A DNA stretch of 64,000 bases, from NCBI RefSeq assembly GCF_020515525.1, contig NZ_JAIYEP010000006.1, positions 36,118-100,117 on the forward strand, in the 5' to 3' direction. Shown here piece by piece: positions 27,862 to 37,132 of this stretch (position 1 is the first letter of the stretch; every line of letters starts with the position of its first letter). The DNA is from Rhodococcus yananensis. Lineage in GTDB: Bacteria > Actinomycetota > Actinomycetes > Mycobacteriales > Mycobacteriaceae. The notes below the pieces were generated by a model. The model was given only the letters and a program-made list of their open reading frames with translations, made no database searches and was not told where the DNA came from. The position numbers and the translations under genes are program-made.

Positions 27862-29318
27862 TTCGACCGACTCGCCTCGTCCCGCGACCCCGATGCCAAC
27901 GCCGCGACGACATCGAACGATGCATTCGACGCCGCGATCTGCGCACGCGCGCGGTCCCTCAGCGGATCCCGCACTCGGTCGGCGGCGTCCCAGAGTTCCG
28001 TGACCGCGCGGTCGAGCGCCTCGCGTAGCCCCCGGTCGTCGAGGTGGACGAGCGCGAAGCCCGCCCCGAACATCGCTCCCAACCCGCCGAACTTGTCGTC
28101 GTAGTACCGCGACGATGTGAGCCCCACGACGGGAATCCCCTGGGACAGAGCGAAGACCGCCACGTGGTACGCGCCGGTGACCAGTACCCGGCAGCGCGAC
28201 ACCTCCGCAGCGAGTCGCTCCGGCCCGGAGAATCTGCCGAGGGGTGTTCCCTCCGCGCGATACCCGGCGAGCAGCGGCATCGTCGCCCTGCGATCCTCGC
28301 TGCGATACTCCGACACCGGCAGCGGAACGAGTCCCGCACCGGCACGGTCCGCCACCGACCGCACCACCCGACCCACCTCGGCACGCGCGCTGCCGGTCAC
28401 CGGAGAGTACCCCGCGATGCGCAGGCACACGCCGAGGTGCCGGCCGAGTCCCTCGGTGCGCGCGCGGTATCCGAGTTCCACCGCATCGTCCCCCGTGACC
28501 ACCACGCGGCCGTCGGGGACACCGAGCGACCGCAGCAGCGCCGGCCCCCGACGACCCTCACGCAGCGCGATGTGGTCCACGCGCGGCAGGACTCTCGCGG
28601 CGTGGGCACGCAGCGTGGGGTCGTCCATCGGGCCGATTCCCTGCCCCAGCATCGCCGTCGGTACGCCGCGCTCGAGCGCCCGCTCCAGCAGCGACAACGT
28701 GCGGTGCGCCTGGTACTCGTCCACATCCGTGAGGTATCCGCCGCCCATCGCGATGACCATCGTCGCGTCATCGACCGCGTTCGGCAGCAGCCCCCCACCC
28801 GAGCGGGTTCGTGGGGTATCGAAATACCCGTCGTACCATTCTGTTCGACCCTCACCACCGCCTCCGCCGACGGTGGCCGAGCGGCGGGCCCGCAGCCCGT
28901 TCCGGGCCGAGCGCACCGCGGAACGAAGCGGATCCACCGTGCCCGACCACAACCACCCCGTCGTCCCGACGACGCGGGGCCCCGCGACCCGGGCGGCCAC
29001 CCGTCCGACCCACGCATCGGCGACCCACGCATCGGCGACGCGCGCATCGGCCCAGTCGCCACCCCGGCGATAACACACCGGTTCCGCATCCGGTTCGTAC
29101 GACCGAAGGAGTATCGGCGCATTCGTCAGCACACCGATACGCGCGTGCGGCAACCGTTCGCGCAGGCGCCGGACGGTGACCCGGATGATGGCCTGGTCCC
29201 CCTTGTTGGTGAGCCAGTACTCTCCGTTGTCCGCCAGGATCCGGATGTCGGCCCCCGGTGCACCGCGAACGCCCCGCCGACGCGGACACATCGACTCTTC
29301 CGGAGTGGGATCGGCCAT
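27837..29318 (-). CDS. Polysaccharide pyruvyl transferase family protein
   Basis: A 493-aa cytosolic enzyme expected to add pyruvyl ketals or a related group to a surface glycan. Features of the family: NKGDQAIIRVTVRRLRERLP near residue 38, MVIAMGGGYLTDVDEYQAH, AMLGQGIGPMDD, HIALREGRRGPALL, VVTGDDAVELGY, and the C-terminal GAYHVAVFALSQGIPVVGL. An Ala/Val/Asp insertion at about 90-105 is encoded by a 15-bp tandem repeat. ATG 29318 begins MADPTPEES. It lies in the polysaccharide block, divergent from the aminotransferase. Confidence 0.8.
   Translation of the reverse strand: MADPTPEESMCPRRRGVRGAPGADIRILADNGEYWLTNKGDQAIIRVTVRRLRERLPHARIGVLTNAPILLRSYEPDAEPVCYRRGGDWADARVADAWVADAWVGRVAARVAGPRVVGTTGWLWSGTVDPLRSAVRSARNGLRARRSATVGGGGGEGRTEWYDGYFDTPRTRSGGGLLPNAVDDATMVIAMGGGYLTDVDEYQAHRTLSLLERALERGVPTAMLGQGIGPMDDPTLRAHAARVLPRVDHIALREGRRGPALLRSLGVPDGRVVVTGDDAVELGYRARTEGLGRHLGVCLRIAGYSPVTGSARAEVGRVVRSVADRAGAGLVPLPVSEYRSEDRRATMPLLAGYRAEGTPLGRFSGPERLAAEVSRCRVLVTGAYHVAVFALSQGIPVVGLTSSRYYDDKFGGLGAMFGAGFALVHLDDRGLREALDRAVTELWDAADRVRDPLRDRARAQIAASNASFDVVAALASGSRDEASRSNQVAKRRE
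29006..29050. repeat. Three 15-bp tandem repeats inside the pyruvyltransferase gene
   Basis: CGACCCACGCATCGG occurs twice exactly (29006-29020, 29021-29035) and once with two changes (29036-29050). The unit keeps the frame and encodes repeated Val-Ala-Asp-Ala-Trp-like residues, so copy number could vary without breaking the protein. Confidence 0.75.
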
Positions 29319-29547
29319 GACACACCTGTCGTCGAAGGATGCCGCAACAGCATTGCGCGGGAGCGATCCGACGCCGGATCCGGTCGTGTCGGAACGCACG
29401 GGTGTGGCAGGCCCGAAATCAACGCTACTCCGCGACTGTCGTTGCGTCCATACCGATTCGCGGCCACACTGGAGAACGATCGCCACCGGGCCCAGCGCCC
29501 ACCATCACTCCCCCTCACCGGGTTCCGCCCCTCATGGAGCCGTCACC

Positions 29548-30939
29548 ATGACGCACCTCGCATCGCCCGGCCGCGTGTTCACCCGCTCGGCCGCACTCCA
29601 GGACCGCCTCCACGATCTCGTCCCCGGCGGCGCCCACACCTACGCGCGCGGCCCGGACCAGTATCCGGAATTCATGACGCCGATCCTGGAACGCGGTGCC
29701 GGGGCCAACGTGTGGGATGTCGACGGCAATCGGTACGTCGAATACGGAATCGGGCTGCGCTCGGTCACGCTCGGTCACGGCTATCCGCCGGTGGTGGACG
29801 CCGTCACCCGGGCCATCGCCGAGGGAGTCAACTTCAGTCGCCCCACCGTTCTGGAGGTCGCCGCTGCCGAGGACTTCCTCGATCTGGTGCCGGGCGCCGA
29901 CATGGTGAAGTTCGCCAAGAACGGATCCGATGCCACCACCGCGGCGATCCGACTGGCGCGCGCGGTGACCGGCCGCGAGGACGTCGTCGTGTGCGATCAG
30001 CCGTTCTTCTCCGTCGACGACTGGTTCATCGGCACCACCCCGATGAACTCCGGTGTTCCCGATGCGGTGGCCGAGAGAACCCATCGATTCCGGTACAACG
30101 ACCTCGTCGACCTCGATGCGGCACTGACCGGGTGCGCGGCCGCGTGCGTGATCCTCGAAGCCGCCACCGCACTGCACGAGCCGGCTCCGGGCTTCCTGGA
30201 AGGAGTGCGCGCACTGTGCGACCGGCACCGAGCGCTCCTGGTGTTCGACGAGATGATCACCGGCTTCCGGTGGTCCCACCACGGCGCGCAGGGCCTCTAC
30301 GGTGTCACCCCGGATCTGTCGTGCTGGGGCAAGGCGATGGGCAACGGGTTCCCGATCGCGGCTCTCGCCGGACGGCGCGAGCTCATGGAACTCGGCGGCC
30401 TGCGTACCGACCGTGACCGGGTGTTCCTGCTGTCCACGACGCACGGGCCCGAATCGTGCGGGCTGGCCGCGTTCCGCGCGGTCGCCCACGCCTACGCGAC
30501 CGAGGATCCGATCGGGCGTATGGAATCCGTCGGGTCCGCTCTCGCCGCCGCCGTCACCGGCGCCGCCGAGGAACTCGGCGTCGGAGAGTTCCTCCAGGTC
30601 GCCGGACGGCCGTCATGTCTGATCTTCGTCACGCGCGGGCCCGACGGTGCACCATCGCAGGAGTTTCGCACCCTGTTCCTGCAGGAACTGCTGGTGCGCG
30701 GCGTGCTGGGCCAGTCGTTCGTGGTGTCCGCGGCCCACACCGACACCGACCTCGACGAAACCGTCGACGCGGTGCGCGGCGCGCTGCTCGTCTATCGTCG
30801 GGCGCTCGAGTCCGGTTCCGTCACCGGCCTGCTGCACGGACGCCCCGTCGCACCCGCGTTGCGTGCCCGCGCGGCGCCGCGGCGGGTGCGGCGCCGAGGT
30901 GGGTGCGACGCCGAGGTGGTCGCTCAGCCGGCCCAGTGA
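29548..30939 (+). CDS. Class-III aminotransferase, glutamate-1-semialdehyde aminomutase-like
   Basis: A PLP enzyme of 463 aa. Seen: LVPGGAHTYARGPDQYPEF, KNGSDATTAAIRLARAVTGR, the PLP-contact Asp in VFDEMITGFRWSHHG and the Schiff-base Lys262 in CWGKAMGNGFPIAAL. It resembles HemL-like enzymes found in sugar and antibiotic clusters rather than the haem gene itself, so the substrate may be an aldehyde or keto sugar. The last 25 residues are Arg/Ala-rich and are encoded by a 17-bp tandem repeat that abuts mazG; they look like an acquired tail. Its stop overlaps the end of mazG by 16 bp. Confidence 0.85.
   Translation: MTHLASPGRVFTRSAALQDRLHDLVPGGAHTYARGPDQYPEFMTPILERGAGANVWDVDGNRYVEYGIGLRSVTLGHGYPPVVDAVTRAIAEGVNFSRPTVLEVAAAEDFLDLVPGADMVKFAKNGSDATTAAIRLARAVTGREDVVVCDQPFFSVDDWFIGTTPMNSGVPDAVAERTHRFRYNDLVDLDAALTGCAAACVILEAATALHEPAPGFLEGVRALCDRHRALLVFDEMITGFRWSHHGAQGLYGVTPDLSCWGKAMGNGFPIAALAGRRELMELGGLRTDRDRVFLLSTTHGPESCGLAAFRAVAHAYATEDPIGRMESVGSALAAAVTGAAEELGVGEFLQVAGRPSCLIFVTRGPDGAPSQEFRTLFLQELLVRGVLGQSFVVSAAHTDTDLDETVDAVRGALLVYRRALESGSVTGLLHGRPVAPALRARAAPRRVRRRGGCDAEVVAQPAQ
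30871..30921. repeat. Degenerate 17-bp tandem repeat (three units)
   Basis: Units at 30871-30887, 30888-30904 and 30905-30921 share GCGGCGCCGAGGTGGGT with a few changes. They form the 3' end of the aminotransferase gene and stop 2 bp before the mazG stop codon, at the edge of the accessory block. Confidence 0.7.
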
Positions 30940-31592
30940 CGTCGCCACTGCCGTGCGTGGAGTTGCCCGTACGGAACTCCGTCCGCATGCGCGGAGCGTT
31001 CGGTGGCTCGGATCACGGCCGCGAACCGCAGAGCGGCCGCCCGCAACGTCGCCTCCGCATCGCCCGCACCGGTGACCCGCACGGTGGTCAGTTCGTCGGG
31101 GATCAGGTCCCGGGGCAGCCCCGCTCTCGTCGCCCGCGCAATGATCTTGTCCGCCAACGCCAGCGACGGTTGCGCCATCGCGATCCCGTCGAGACACGAC
31201 GGGCGGGCCTTCTCGACGGCTTTCGCCGACTCCCACGCCGCCTCCTGTGCGACGACGTCCACCGGACCGGTGTGACCGTTCGTGAGGTGGGGGCTGCGCG
31301 CAGACAGCTTCGCGATCAACGTGTCGGCGACATCGTCGACGGTGAACGCTCCCGCGGCCTCGGCGATACGCGAGTGGAACAGCACCTGCAGAAGCAGGTC
31401 GCCGAGTTCCTCGCGGAGGTCGTCGGGATCGCCGGCGTCGATGGCGTCGAGCACCTCGTAGGTCTCCTCCACGAGGTAGCGTCGCAGGCTCTCGTGGGTC
31501 TGTGTGACCTCCCAGCCACCGAACGACCACAGGCGGTCCATGACGCCGGCGGCCTCGCGGAGCGCATCCCCCGGGCCGTCCCCCACCGTCAC
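30924..31592 (-). CDS. mazG: MazG-type nucleoside triphosphate pyrophosphohydrolase
   Basis: A 222-aa all-alpha NTP pyrophosphatase that clears damaged or excess nucleotides such as 5-OH-dCTP. The metal-binding motif is seen as [14 protein letters not shown] with [15 protein letters not shown], the ExxE(x)nExxD pattern. The C-terminal half is a short degenerate helical domain, as in mycobacterial MazG (Rv1021). GTG 31592 overlaps the mfd stop by 4 bp; a GTG two codons later is possible. Confidence 0.9.
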   Translation of the reverse strand: MTVGDGPGDALREAAGVMDRLWSFGGWEVTQTHESLRRYLVEETYEVLDAIDAGDPDDLREELGDLLLQVLFHSRIAEAAGAFTVDDVADTLIAKLSARSPHLTNGHTGPVDVVAQEAAWESAKAVEKARPSCLDGIAMAQPSLALADKIIARATRAGLPRDLIPDELTTVRVTGAGDAEATLRAAALRFAAVIRATERSAHADGVPYGQLHARQWRRHWAG

Positions 31593-34500
31593 ACCCCCGC
31601 GCCGGCGGGCGTCCGCACGTCCACCGATCCCTGCGGTCTGCCGTCCATCGCGAGCAGGAAGTCGACGATGTACTGCAACAGGTCGACGTCGCGGACCCGG
31701 TCGGAACCGACACCGCCGGTGCGCGGGATCGGCAGCTGCACGATGCCGCTGGTCGCCCGGTACTGCGCGGCCGGGTAGAGCCGCTTGAGCCGCATCTGTT
31801 TGGAATCGGGGAATTCCATCGGCGAGATCTTGATCTGGGTGCCGACGACCGCGACCTCCTCGAGCCCGTACTCGCGGCACAGCAGACGCAGTTTCGCGAC
31901 GGACACGAGGCGCCCCACCTCCTCGGGCAGCGGCCCGTACCGGTCGACGAGCTCGTCGATCACCGCGGTGATCGCGGCGTCGTCGCCGGCCGCGGCCAAC
32001 TTGCGATACGCCTCGAGACGCAACCGGTCGGAGGTCACGTAGTCGGCGGGGATGTGCGCGTCCACCGGCAGGTCGATGCGCACCTCCTTGGGTGCTTCCT
32101 CCGTCGAGACGGGGGTGCCGTCGGCGGCGGCGCGGAACGCTTCGACGGCCTCGCCGACGAGTCGCACGTAGAGGTCGAAGCCGACACCCGCGACGTGCCC
32201 CGACTGCTCGGCACCGAGAACGTTACCGGCGCCGCGGATCTCGAGGTCCTTCATCGCGACCGCCATGCCGGCGCCGAGATCGGAGTTCTGCGAGATGGTC
32301 GCGAGCCGGTCGTAGGCCGTCTCGGTGAGCGGCTTCTCCGGGGGGTACAGGAAGTAGGCGTAGCCGCGTTCCCGTGACCGGCCGACACGACCGCGCAGCT
32401 GGTGCAGCTGCGACAACCCCAGCGCGTCGGCGCGCTCGACGATGAGGGTGTTGGCGTTGGAGATGTCCAGTCCGGTCTCGACGATCGTCGTACACACCAG
32501 GACGTCGAACTCGCGTTCCCAGAATCCCTGCACGGTCTTCTCGAGCTGGTCCTCGTTCATCTGGCCGTGCGCCACCACCACGCGGGCCTCGGGGACGAGA
32601 TCGCGGATCTTCTTGGCGGCCTTCTCGATCGAGCTGACCCGATTGTGGACGTAGAACACCTGACCGTCGCGCAACAGTTCGCGGCGGATCGCGGCGGCCA
32701 CCTGCTTGTCGGAATACGCCCCGACGTACGTGAGGATCGGATGCCGCTCCTCCGGCGGGGTGAGAATCGTCGACATCTCACGGATCCCGGCCATGCTCAT
32801 CTCGAGGGTGCGCGGGATCGGAGTCGCCGACATGGTGAGCACGTCGACATGGGTGCGCAGCGCCTTGATGTGTTCCTTGTGCTCCACGCCGAACCGCTGT
32901 TCCTCGTCGACGATCACGAGACCGAGATCCTTCCAGCGCACACCGGTCTGCAGCAGCCGGTGGGTGCCGACGACGATGTCGACCTCCCCGTCCGCCATAC
33001 CCGCGAGGATCTCCTTCGACTCCGCGGGATCGGTGAAGCGGCTCAGCCCCCGGACGGTGACCGGGAACGCCGCCATGCGCTCGGTGAAGGTCTGCAGATG
33101 CTGCTGCGCGAGCAGGGTCGTCGGGACGAGCACCGCCACCTGCTTGCCGTCCTGCACCGCCTTGAACGCGGCGCGCACCGCGATCTCCGTCTTGCCGTAC
33201 CCGACGTCACCGATGACGACGCGGTCCATCGGCACGGACTTCTCCATGTCGGACTTGACCTCGGAGATGACGGTGAGCTGGTCCTGCGTCTCGGTGAAGG
33301 GGAAGGCGTCCTCCATCTCCTTCTGCCACGGTGTGTCGGGGGCGAACGCGTGCCCCGGGGAGGCCTGCCGCGCCGCGTACAGCCGGACCAGCTCGCCGGC
33401 GATCTCGCGAACCGCCTTGCGGGCCTTGCGTTTCGTGTTCGCCCAGTCGGATCCGCCGAGTTTGCTGATCGCGGGCAGTTCACCCCCGACGTACCGGGAG
33501 AGCTGGTCGAGCGATTCCATCGGCACGAACAGCCGGTCGCCGGGGTGTCCGCGTTTGCTGGGTGCGTACTCGATGACGAGGTATTCGCGGCGGGCGCCGC
33601 CGACGGTGCGTTCGACCATCTCCACGAACCGGCCGATGCCGTGCTGGTCGTGCACGACGTGGTCGCCGGCGGTGAGCGCGAGCGGATCGACCTGGTTGCG
33701 GCGCTTGACGGGTGTCTTACGTCCCTCGGCGGTGGTCACCCGGTTGCCGGTCAGGTCGGCCTCGGTGACGAGGACCAGCCCGGGCACCACGTTGTCGCCG
33801 TTGCCGGCCAGGACCATGCCCTCGTGCAGGGTGCCGCGGATGACCCCGACCTGCCCGCGGACCGGTTCGGCACCCGGCTCGAGCCTGCCCGCCGGGACCT
33901 CGTTCTCCTTCAGCCGCTCCAGCACGCGCAGCCCGGTGCCGGTGCCGGAAACGACGATCACGGCGCGCCCACCGGTGGTGACGTGTGCACGCAGATCGGC
34001 GAACAGCATCGACAGCAGTTCCTCCGAACCCCGCACCTCGGGCGCGTGCTGCACGTCCAGGACGACCTCGGTGTCCGAACCCGACGCGAGGGGGCTCAGC
34101 GTCCACCACGGGGTGCCGTTCGCCTCCGCGGCCTCGCGCACCTGCCGCAGCGACCGGTAGGCGGATGCGGCGAGATCCGTCGGCTTGCCGTCCACCCCCT
34201 TGAGGTTGCCGGTGTCCAGGGGCGCGGCCCCACCGAGGGACGCGGCCGTCCACGACGCTTCGAGGAATTCCTGGCCGGTGCGCATCAGGTCGGTGGCGCG
34301 GGTACGCACCTTCTCGGGGTCGCAGATCAGCACGTGGGTGCGCGGCGGCAGAACGTCGGTGAGCAGCTGCAACTCGCCGGCCTGCAGCACCGGCAGCAAC
34401 GCTTCCATGCCCTCGACCGGAATGCCGGACGACATCTTGTCGAGCATCTCGAGGAGCGCGGCGTCGGCCGGGTTGTCGTGCGCGAGCTGCGCGGCGCGGG

Positions 34501-35248
34501 CCTTGACGTCGTCGGTGAGCAGCAGTTCGCGGCAGGGCGGGGCGATGAGCGTGCTCAACTCGACCTCCGGAATGGACCGCTGGTCGGCGACGGAGAAGGG
34601 ACGCAGTTCGGTGACCTCGTCGCCCCAGAACTCCACGCGGACGGGATGGTCGGAGGTCGGGGGGAACACGTCGAGGATGCCGCCGCGCACCGCGAACTCG
34701 CCGCGTTTGCCGACCATGTCGACGCGGGTGTAGGCCAGTTCGACGAGCCGTGCGACGAGGTCGTCGAAATCGTGCTCGGAGCCGACCCGCAGGGTGACGG
34801 GGTCGATGTCGCCGAGCCCGGGCGCCATCGGTTGCACGAGCGACCGGACGGTCGCGACGACGACCTGCAGCGGGGACCCGAGGTCGCGGTCGTCGGGGCG
34901 GGCGAGACGGCGCAGCACCTGCAGGCGGCGTCCGACGGTGTCGGCGCTCGGCGAGAGCCGCTCGTGCGGGAGGGTCTCCCACGACGGGAACTGCGCGACG
35001 GCGTCACCGAGCATCTCGGTGAGCGCGGAGGTCAGGTCGTCGGCCTCCCGTCCGGTGGCGGTGACGACGAGCACCGGTGTCTTCTGCGCGAGTGCGGCGG
35101 CGACGAACGGGCGGACCGCCGGCGGCGCGACGAGTGCCTGCGCGGCCGAGCCGGTGAGTTCGGCGACCGCGCGGAACTGGTCGTCGGCCAGCGCGATCTG
35201 CGCCAGTCCGGACAGGGGAGGAACGGCTGGGACGGGCACAGCAGACAA
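31589..35248 (-). CDS. mfd: Transcription-repair coupling factor Mfd
   Basis: A DNA translocase that removes stalled RNA polymerase and recruits UvrA; 1219 aa, full length. The UvrB-like N-terminal module ([25 protein letters not shown]), the RNAP-interaction domain ([14 protein letters not shown]), and the RecG-like motor are all present: [63 protein letters not shown]. The TRCF C-terminal domain follows. TTG 35248 is chosen because AGGAG stands 9 nt upstream; no ATG fits. It is followed by mazG with overlap, as in mycobacteria. Confidence 0.97.
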   Translation of the reverse strand: MSAVPVPAVPPLSGLAQIALADDQFRAVAELTGSAAQALVAPPAVRPFVAAALAQKTPVLVVTATGREADDLTSALTEMLGDAVAQFPSWETLPHERLSPSADTVGRRLQVLRRLARPDDRDLGSPLQVVVATVRSLVQPMAPGLGDIDPVTLRVGSEHDFDDLVARLVELAYTRVDMVGKRGEFAVRGGILDVFPPTSDHPVRVEFWGDEVTELRPFSVADQRSIPEVELSTLIAPPCRELLLTDDVKARAAQLAHDNPADAALLEMLDKMSSGIPVEGMEALLPVLQAGELQLLTDVLPPRTHVLICDPEKVRTRATDLMRTGQEFLEASWTAASLGGAAPLDTGNLKGVDGKPTDLAASAYRSLRQVREAAEANGTPWWTLSPLASGSDTEVVLDVQHAPEVRGSEELLSMLFADLRAHVTTGGRAVIVVSGTGTGLRVLERLKENEVPAGRLEPGAEPVRGQVGVIRGTLHEGMVLAGNGDNVVPGLVLVTEADLTGNRVTTAEGRKTPVKRRNQVDPLALTAGDHVVHDQHGIGRFVEMVERTVGGARREYLVIEYAPSKRGHPGDRLFVPMESLDQLSRYVGGELPAISKLGGSDWANTKRKARKAVREIAGELVRLYAARQASPGHAFAPDTPWQKEMEDAFPFTETQDQLTVISEVKSDMEKSVPMDRVVIGDVGYGKTEIAVRAAFKAVQDGKQVAVLVPTTLLAQQHLQTFTERMAAFPVTVRGLSRFTDPAESKEILAGMADGEVDIVVGTHRLLQTGVRWKDLGLVIVDEEQRFGVEHKEHIKALRTHVDVLTMSATPIPRTLEMSMAGIREMSTILTPPEERHPILTYVGAYSDKQVAAAIRRELLRDGQVFYVHNRVSSIEKAAKKIRDLVPEARVVVAHGQMNEDQLEKTVQGFWEREFDVLVCTTIVETGLDISNANTLIVERADALGLSQLHQLRGRVGRSRERGYAYFLYPPEKPLTETAYDRLATISQNSDLGAGMAVAMKDLEIRGAGNVLGAEQSGHVAGVGFDLYVRLVGEAVEAFRAAADGTPVSTEEAPKEVRIDLPVDAHIPADYVTSDRLRLEAYRKLAAAGDDAAITAVIDELVDRYGPLPEEVGRLVSVAKLRLLCREYGLEEVAVVGTQIKISPMEFPDSKQMRLKRLYPAAQYRATSGIVQLPIPRTGGVGSDRVRDVDLLQYIVDFLLAMDGRPQGSVDVRTPAGAGV

Positions 35249-35305
35249 GGGAGGGCGCTCCTGGGTGTGGGACGAAGACCGTGTCGAGTCTACAAACCGC
35301 CCCCG

Positions 35306-35355
35306 CACCCGTGCGCGTTTGTGGTAGTCGGAGCTACCACAAACGCGCACGGGTG
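35306..35355. repeat. 50-bp palindromic element, family B copy 2 (perfect arms)
   Basis: Two perfect 22-nt arms (35306-35327 and 35334-35355) with a 6-nt loop. It overlaps the last codons of the PIN-like gene and provides its stop codon. It probably ends the transcript before mfd. Confidence 0.8.
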
Positions 35356-35924
35356 GCGTGGGCGTCGAGGAGGTCGGCGCTGCTGGGGCCGAGAGCGCGG
35401 CGTGCCCACCAGGACAGGCGTGCCAGCAGATCGGGATCGTCGGGGCTCGCCGAGTCGTCGTGCTGCAGCCACCGGCGGCGCACCATCCGCAGCAGCGCGT
35501 GCAGTGCGGGTCGGGGGGTGGCGTCGAGCACGAACGTGACGAAGGCATCGGGTGTCCACGGCTCGACGTCGACGAGGTCGAGGGAGTCGGCGACCGCCGC
35601 GGTGTCGGTGACCACGGCGTCGGCGTGGGCGAGCAACGCCACCGACGTGACGTGCGACTGCTCCGGGTCGACGACGAGCGGTACCTCCCGCAGCACCGTC
35701 GCCGGCCACGTCACCCGGGCTTCCGGGAAGGCGCGCTCGAGCTCGGCGAACAGGTAGTCGCGGGCCGCGCGGGGCATCTCCGGAGGCAGCCTGCGATCGG
35801 CGTCGACGATGATGCCGTCACTCCAGAACGGCTGGTACAGACCGTCTTCCGCGAGCGCGAGAGCAACGTCACGGACACGTGGTCGCGCCAGCACCTCCGC
35901 CCCCAACACCACCCGAACCGGCAC
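35334..35924 (-). CDS. PIN-domain protein (toxin-like) with altered active site
   Basis: A 196-aa protein. The N-terminal part follows the PIN fold of VapC-like RNases: [20 protein letters not shown], then [20 protein letters not shown], and later [25 protein letters not shown]. In active relatives these positions usually read VLDANVL, DPDDxHV and VTxN, so the first Asp is Gly here and later acidic residues are changed. It may be a non-catalytic or diverged toxin. GTG 35924 has a purine-rich AGAAGGGGG upstream. It lies 32 bp after an HTH gene. The final codons and stop lie in a family-B hairpin. Confidence 0.7.
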   Translation of the reverse strand: MPVRVVLGAEVLARPRVRDVALALAEDGLYQPFWSDGIIVDADRRLPPEMPRAARDYLFAELERAFPEARVTWPATVLREVPLVVDPEQSHVTSVALLAHADAVVTDTAAVADSLDLVDVEPWTPDAFVTFVLDATPRPALHALLRMVRRRWLQHDDSASPDDPDLLARLSWWARRALGPSSADLLDAHATRARLW

Positions 35925-35956
35925 CCGGCCCCCTTCTCCCGTGTCGCTGCACGTCG

Positions 35957-36286
35957 TCAGAACTCGTCGTACAACCCTTCGCGCCGCGACAGTTCGGCGA
36001 GCGCGTCGAGCACCTCGGTGCGGACCCGGGCCTGTTCCCGCGCGACGGTCAGCACGTCGGCGCGGGCGACCCGGCGGTGCAGACCGTGGAACTCCGCGGG
36101 CAGCGTCCCCCGATCGATCAGGTTCGCCACGTGCTGCCGTGAGCTGCCCAGTACGTCCGCGACCTGTCCCACGGTGAGCAACTGCGGAACCACGTCGATG
36201 GTGACGGCGGCGTCGGGTCCGTGCTCGGTGAGGAGCCGGGTGAGCACACCGGGCGCCTGGCGGGCGTCGAAGGGTCCGTGGTCCAC
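35957..36286 (-). CDS. Excisionase-like HTH DNA-binding protein (antitoxin-like)
   Basis: A 109-aa protein. Residues about 37-80 form a MerR/excisionase-type helix-turn-helix: LTVGQVADVLGSSRQHVAN, then LIDRGTLPAEFHGLHRRV. The C-terminal 30 residues are charged and helical and could bind the PIN protein. HTH genes of this type directly precede PIN toxins in many actinobacterial toxin-antitoxin pairs. GTG 36286 lies 13 bp after the TetR stop, so all three genes may form one transcript. Confidence 0.75.
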   Translation of the reverse strand: MDHGPFDARQAPGVLTRLLTEHGPDAAVTIDVVPQLLTVGQVADVLGSSRQHVANLIDRGTLPAEFHGLHRRVARADVLTVAREQARVRTEVLDALAELSRREGLYDEF

Positions 36287-36299
36287 GGCGGTGATGGTG

Positions 36300-36935
36300 T
36301 CACACCCGCAGTCGCCGGGCCACGAACTGGAGGAAGTAGTCGGCCTTGCCGACGGGGACGATCGCGGGCAGCATCACCGACCACATCCCCTCGATCTGCT
36401 CGGTGAGCCGGTCGCCACGACCGAGCGCCTCCGCGACGGTGCGGGCTCCGATCAACGACTGGAGCAGCACCGTCGACAGCGTCTCGACGTCGACGTGGTC
36501 GGCGAGATCGCCCTCGTCCTTGGCGCGGGTCATCAACTCGCGCATCGCCTCGATCCACCGGTCGAACGGGCGGGTCTCGTCGCCGCGGTAGTCGCCGATC
36601 TCGACGATCAACCGGAACATCGCCCGCACGACCGCATCGGATTCGGACAGGTCGACGTTGAGCACCGACGTCTCGATCGCGCTCTCGAGTGCGGGGCCCC
36701 GCTGCCGGAGACGCATCTGCACGGCCTCGCCGAACCGCTCGACTCCGGTGTCGATCACGGCCCGGGCGAGTTCTTCCTTGGACCCGAAATGGAAGTAGAG
36801 CGCGCCCTTCGTCACACCGGCCTCGTCGATGATCTCGCTCAGGCTCGCGTTCGCGTATCCGAGTCGCATGAAGATGGTCGCCGCGCCGCGCAGGACGGCT
36901 TCGCGGGTGACCTCGGCGCGGACCTGACGGGGCAT
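36300..36935 (-). CDS. TetR regulator, gamma-butyrolactone receptor (ScbR/ArpA) type
   Basis: A 211-aa repressor. The N-terminal HTH (residues 8-50; TREAVLRGAATIFMRLGYAN, then SLSEIIDEAGVTKGALYFHF) is the form seen in ScbR/ArpA-like receptors. The ligand domain keeps an aromatic-rich region. No butyrolactone synthase (AfsA) gene is in the window. It may respond to a butyrolactone-like or other lipid signal. ATG 36935 starts MPRQVRAEVTRE; no good ribosome site is seen. A 20-bp palindrome lies 154 bp upstream. The next two genes (HTH, PIN) follow closely. Confidence 0.82.
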   Translation of the reverse strand: MPRQVRAEVTREAVLRGAATIFMRLGYANASLSEIIDEAGVTKGALYFHFGSKEELARAVIDTGVERFGEAVQMRLRQRGPALESAIETSVLNVDLSESDAVVRAMFRLIVEIGDYRGDETRPFDRWIEAMRELMTRAKDEGDLADHVDVETLSTVLLQSLIGARTVAEALGRGDRLTEQIEGMWSVMLPAIVPVGKADYFLQFVARRLRV

Positions 36936-37088
36936 CGACGGACCTTTCGTCTCGGATACGAACGCAGGCGAGACCTCATCCCGAGCGGACCGCTGGTCCG
37001 GATGTGCCCATCTCCACGGTAGTGAAGTATTCGGAACACAGCGTAACAGGCAGCCGATCGGCACCGGTAGTGCACAACCTACCCCGAG

Positions 37089-37108
37089 ATCGGGACAAAT
37101 GTCCCGAT
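37089..37108. promoter_or_regulatory. 20-bp palindrome, candidate TetR operator
   Basis: ATCGGGACA and TGTCCCGAT are perfect 9-bp arms separated by AA. It lies between two tandem TetR genes, upstream of the butyrolactone-receptor-type gene. The 2-nt centre makes it a poor hairpin terminator and a better operator. Confidence 0.5.
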
Positions 37109-37132
37109 TCGACGTCGATTCCCGACCGGAGG

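Noticed and set aside
32402..35539. A 1045-codon open frame antisense to mfd.
   Set aside because: Composition is that of an antisense shadow and mfd is certain.
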